Assembly: GCA_025455505.1 (NCBI GenBank)
Contig: JALOMK010000091.1
Coordinates: 1 to 8,066 of the forward strand
Length of the DNA: 8,066 nucleotides
From: Bacteroidales bacterium
Lineage (GTDB): Bacteria; Bacteroidota; Bacteroidia; Bacteroidales; VadinHA17
Direction of reading: 5' to 3'
Shown here piece after piece: positions 6,910-8,066 of the stretch. Numbering within the stretch: the stretch's first letter is position 1; every line of letters begins with the position of its first letter. The position numbers and the translations under genes are program-made. The notes beneath the pieces were generated by a model. That model did not search any database. It was given only the letters and a program-made list of their open reading frames with translations, and had not been told where the DNA came from.

Positions 6910-8066
6910 ATGGACTTTATACTAAAGCGAAGGATACTGATAATAATGCTCTTCACAGGGCTTACGATGCTTGGTTATGTGTCGTACAGTAAACTGTCAG
7001 TTGAGCTTCTGCCGAATGCCGAGCTTCCGCTTCTTGTAGTACAGGTGGGATCGCAGCAGGAGATGGATCCCAAATATATCGAATCGCAGGCCATAATACC
7101 CATCGAGGGAGCAATAGGGACCCTTGAGGGAATTGAGAAGATAGAGACAAACGTCACTTCACGCTACGGTGTCATTTCAATATATTACAACCAGGGAGCA
7201 GACCTGAAATATGCCTACCTCAAACTCCAGGAAAAGATAGATATAGTTAAAAACAGCCTGCCTGAGGAGTTTATTATTGCCATCCTGAAGATTGACACCG
7301 AAATGCTCACAAACCAGTTCATGGAACTGCAGGTAAGAGGCGAAGGCGGCACCGACAGGCTCAGGAACATAGCCGACAGGGAAGTAAAGCCGGATCTGGA
7401 GAACATCGATGGCATTGCAAGCGTGGAGGTATACGGAGGCCAGGAGAACTCAATCGAGGTCCAGCTGAATGAGAGAGCCTGCAAGGCAAACGGCATCTCG
7501 ATGAGCCGGGTAAGCCAGCTGCTGAACAGCAACAATGCGAACAAGACCTTTGCCGGGAAGGTCAGGGACGGGAGCAATGAGCTTTTCGTAAATGTAACAT
7601 CGGAATATACTGACGTATCTGAAATCGGCAACCTGATTGTAAAAAGCGAAGGGCCTATCCTTTTGCGCGATATTGCCGTGATATTCTACGGCGTCAAGGA
7701 ACAAAGCTCCTACAGCAGGGTCAATGGTCTCGATGCCGTTACAATCTCGCTTGCAAACGACAACCAGGCTAACCTTATCGACCTCAGCCACGATGTAATC
7801 AGCCAGGTGAATTCCCTTAATAAAAAACTGGCGCCATCGGGAGTTGAAGTTTCAATTCAGAGTAATACGGCCGAGGTGATGGAAAAAAACATCGACCAGA
7901 TAATAAACCTGGCAATTACAGGCGGTTTGATGGCTGTTGTGATACTCTGGTTTTTCCTGAGGAATATAAGACTCGTCATTATCATCGCCGTATCAATTCC
8001 TGTTTCAGTATATGCGGCCTTTAATTTTTTCTATGCAACCGGCATAACAATTAACAGTCTCACCCT
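6910..8066 (+). CDS. Second RND family efflux permease, 5' part (runs off the right edge)
   Basis: The frame starts at ATG 6910, 26 bases after the first permease, and stays open to the window end: 385 codons with no stop. The N-terminus MDFILKRRILIIMLFTGLTMLGY supplies TM1. It is followed by SKLSVELLPNAELPLLVVQV, the RND post-TM1 motif in a Bacteroidota-style LPNAELP form, and then the porter region. Porter signatures include YLKLQEKIDIVKNSLPEEF, VKPDLENIDGIASVEVYGG and GPILLRDIAVIFYG. TM2 (about residues 333-352, ending ILWFFLRN) and TM3 (about 355-378, IIIAVSIPVSVYAAFNFFYA) are present, and the sequence stops at NSLT just before TM4. The TM4 acidic residues therefore cannot be inspected. 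It clearly differs from the first permease (LPNAELP versus FPDLNTP), so it is a diverged paralogue and not a recent duplicate. It shares the operon's single adaptor and channel, at least within view. Confidence 0.92.
   Translation, partial: MDFILKRRILIIMLFTGLTMLGYVSYSKLSVELLPNAELPLLVVQVGSQQEMDPKYIESQAIIPIEGAIGTLEGIEKIETNVTSRYGVISIYYNQGADLKYAYLKLQEKIDIVKNSLPEEFIIAILKIDTEMLTNQFMELQVRGEGGTDRLRNIADREVKPDLENIDGIASVEVYGGQENSIEVQLNERACKANGISMSRVSQLLNSNNANKTFAGKVRDGSNELFVNVTSEYTDVSEIGNLIVKSEGPILLRDIAVIFYGVKEQSSYSRVNGLDAVTISLANDNQANLIDLSHDVISQVNSLNKKLAPSGVEVSIQSNTAEVMEKNIDQIINLAITGGLMAVVILWFFLRNIRLVIIIAVSIPVSVYAAFNFFYATGITINSLT

Overview
The window comes from a Gram-negative bacterium, most likely a member of the Bacteroidota (Bacteroidales-like). 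The evidence is a lipoprotein membrane-fusion protein, an outer-membrane TolC-type channel and RND pumps of the kind common in that phylum. Translation starts are A/T-rich with no recognisable Shine-Dalgarno sequence, and the first gene carries a golvesin/xanthan-lyase-type C-terminal domain. The assignment is from protein style only; no rRNA or other marker is present.

All genes are on the + strand and tightly packed, so the whole window reads as part of one transcription unit. Region 1 (2-1153) is the 3' end of a larger gene that begins before the window. It encodes a beta-rich region interrupted by a Gly/Pro/Arg-rich stretch, then a golvesin/Xly carbohydrate-binding-like domain with a second Gly/Pro-rich stretch. 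Region 2 (1173-2660) is a TolC-family outer-membrane efflux protein. Region 3 (2673-3725) is a lipid-anchored periplasmic adaptor (membrane fusion protein). Region 4 (3731-6883) is a complete RND inner-membrane permease. Region 5 (6910-8066) is the first third or so of a second, different RND permease that runs off the right edge. Gaps are 19, 12, 5 and 26 bases, and no stretch over 300 bases lacks a gene. I see no terminator, convincing promoter, regulator gene, RNA gene, mobile element or CRISPR array.

Together genes 2-5 make a tripartite envelope efflux system: inner-membrane proton-driven permease(s), a periplasmic adaptor tethered by a lipidated cysteine, and a TolC-like exit duct. The two consecutive permease genes behind a single adaptor resemble the MdtABC layout, where two RND subunits can share one adaptor and mix in one trimer; whether these two do so is inference. 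Substrates cannot be read from the sequence.

I did not find a clearly new system. The most distinctive points are a roughly 25-residue Ser/Ala-rich insert in the porter domain of the first permease that the neighbouring permease lacks, two collagen-like Gly/Pro inserts in the first gene, the paired permeases, and the close linkage of the golvesin-domain gene to an efflux operon.
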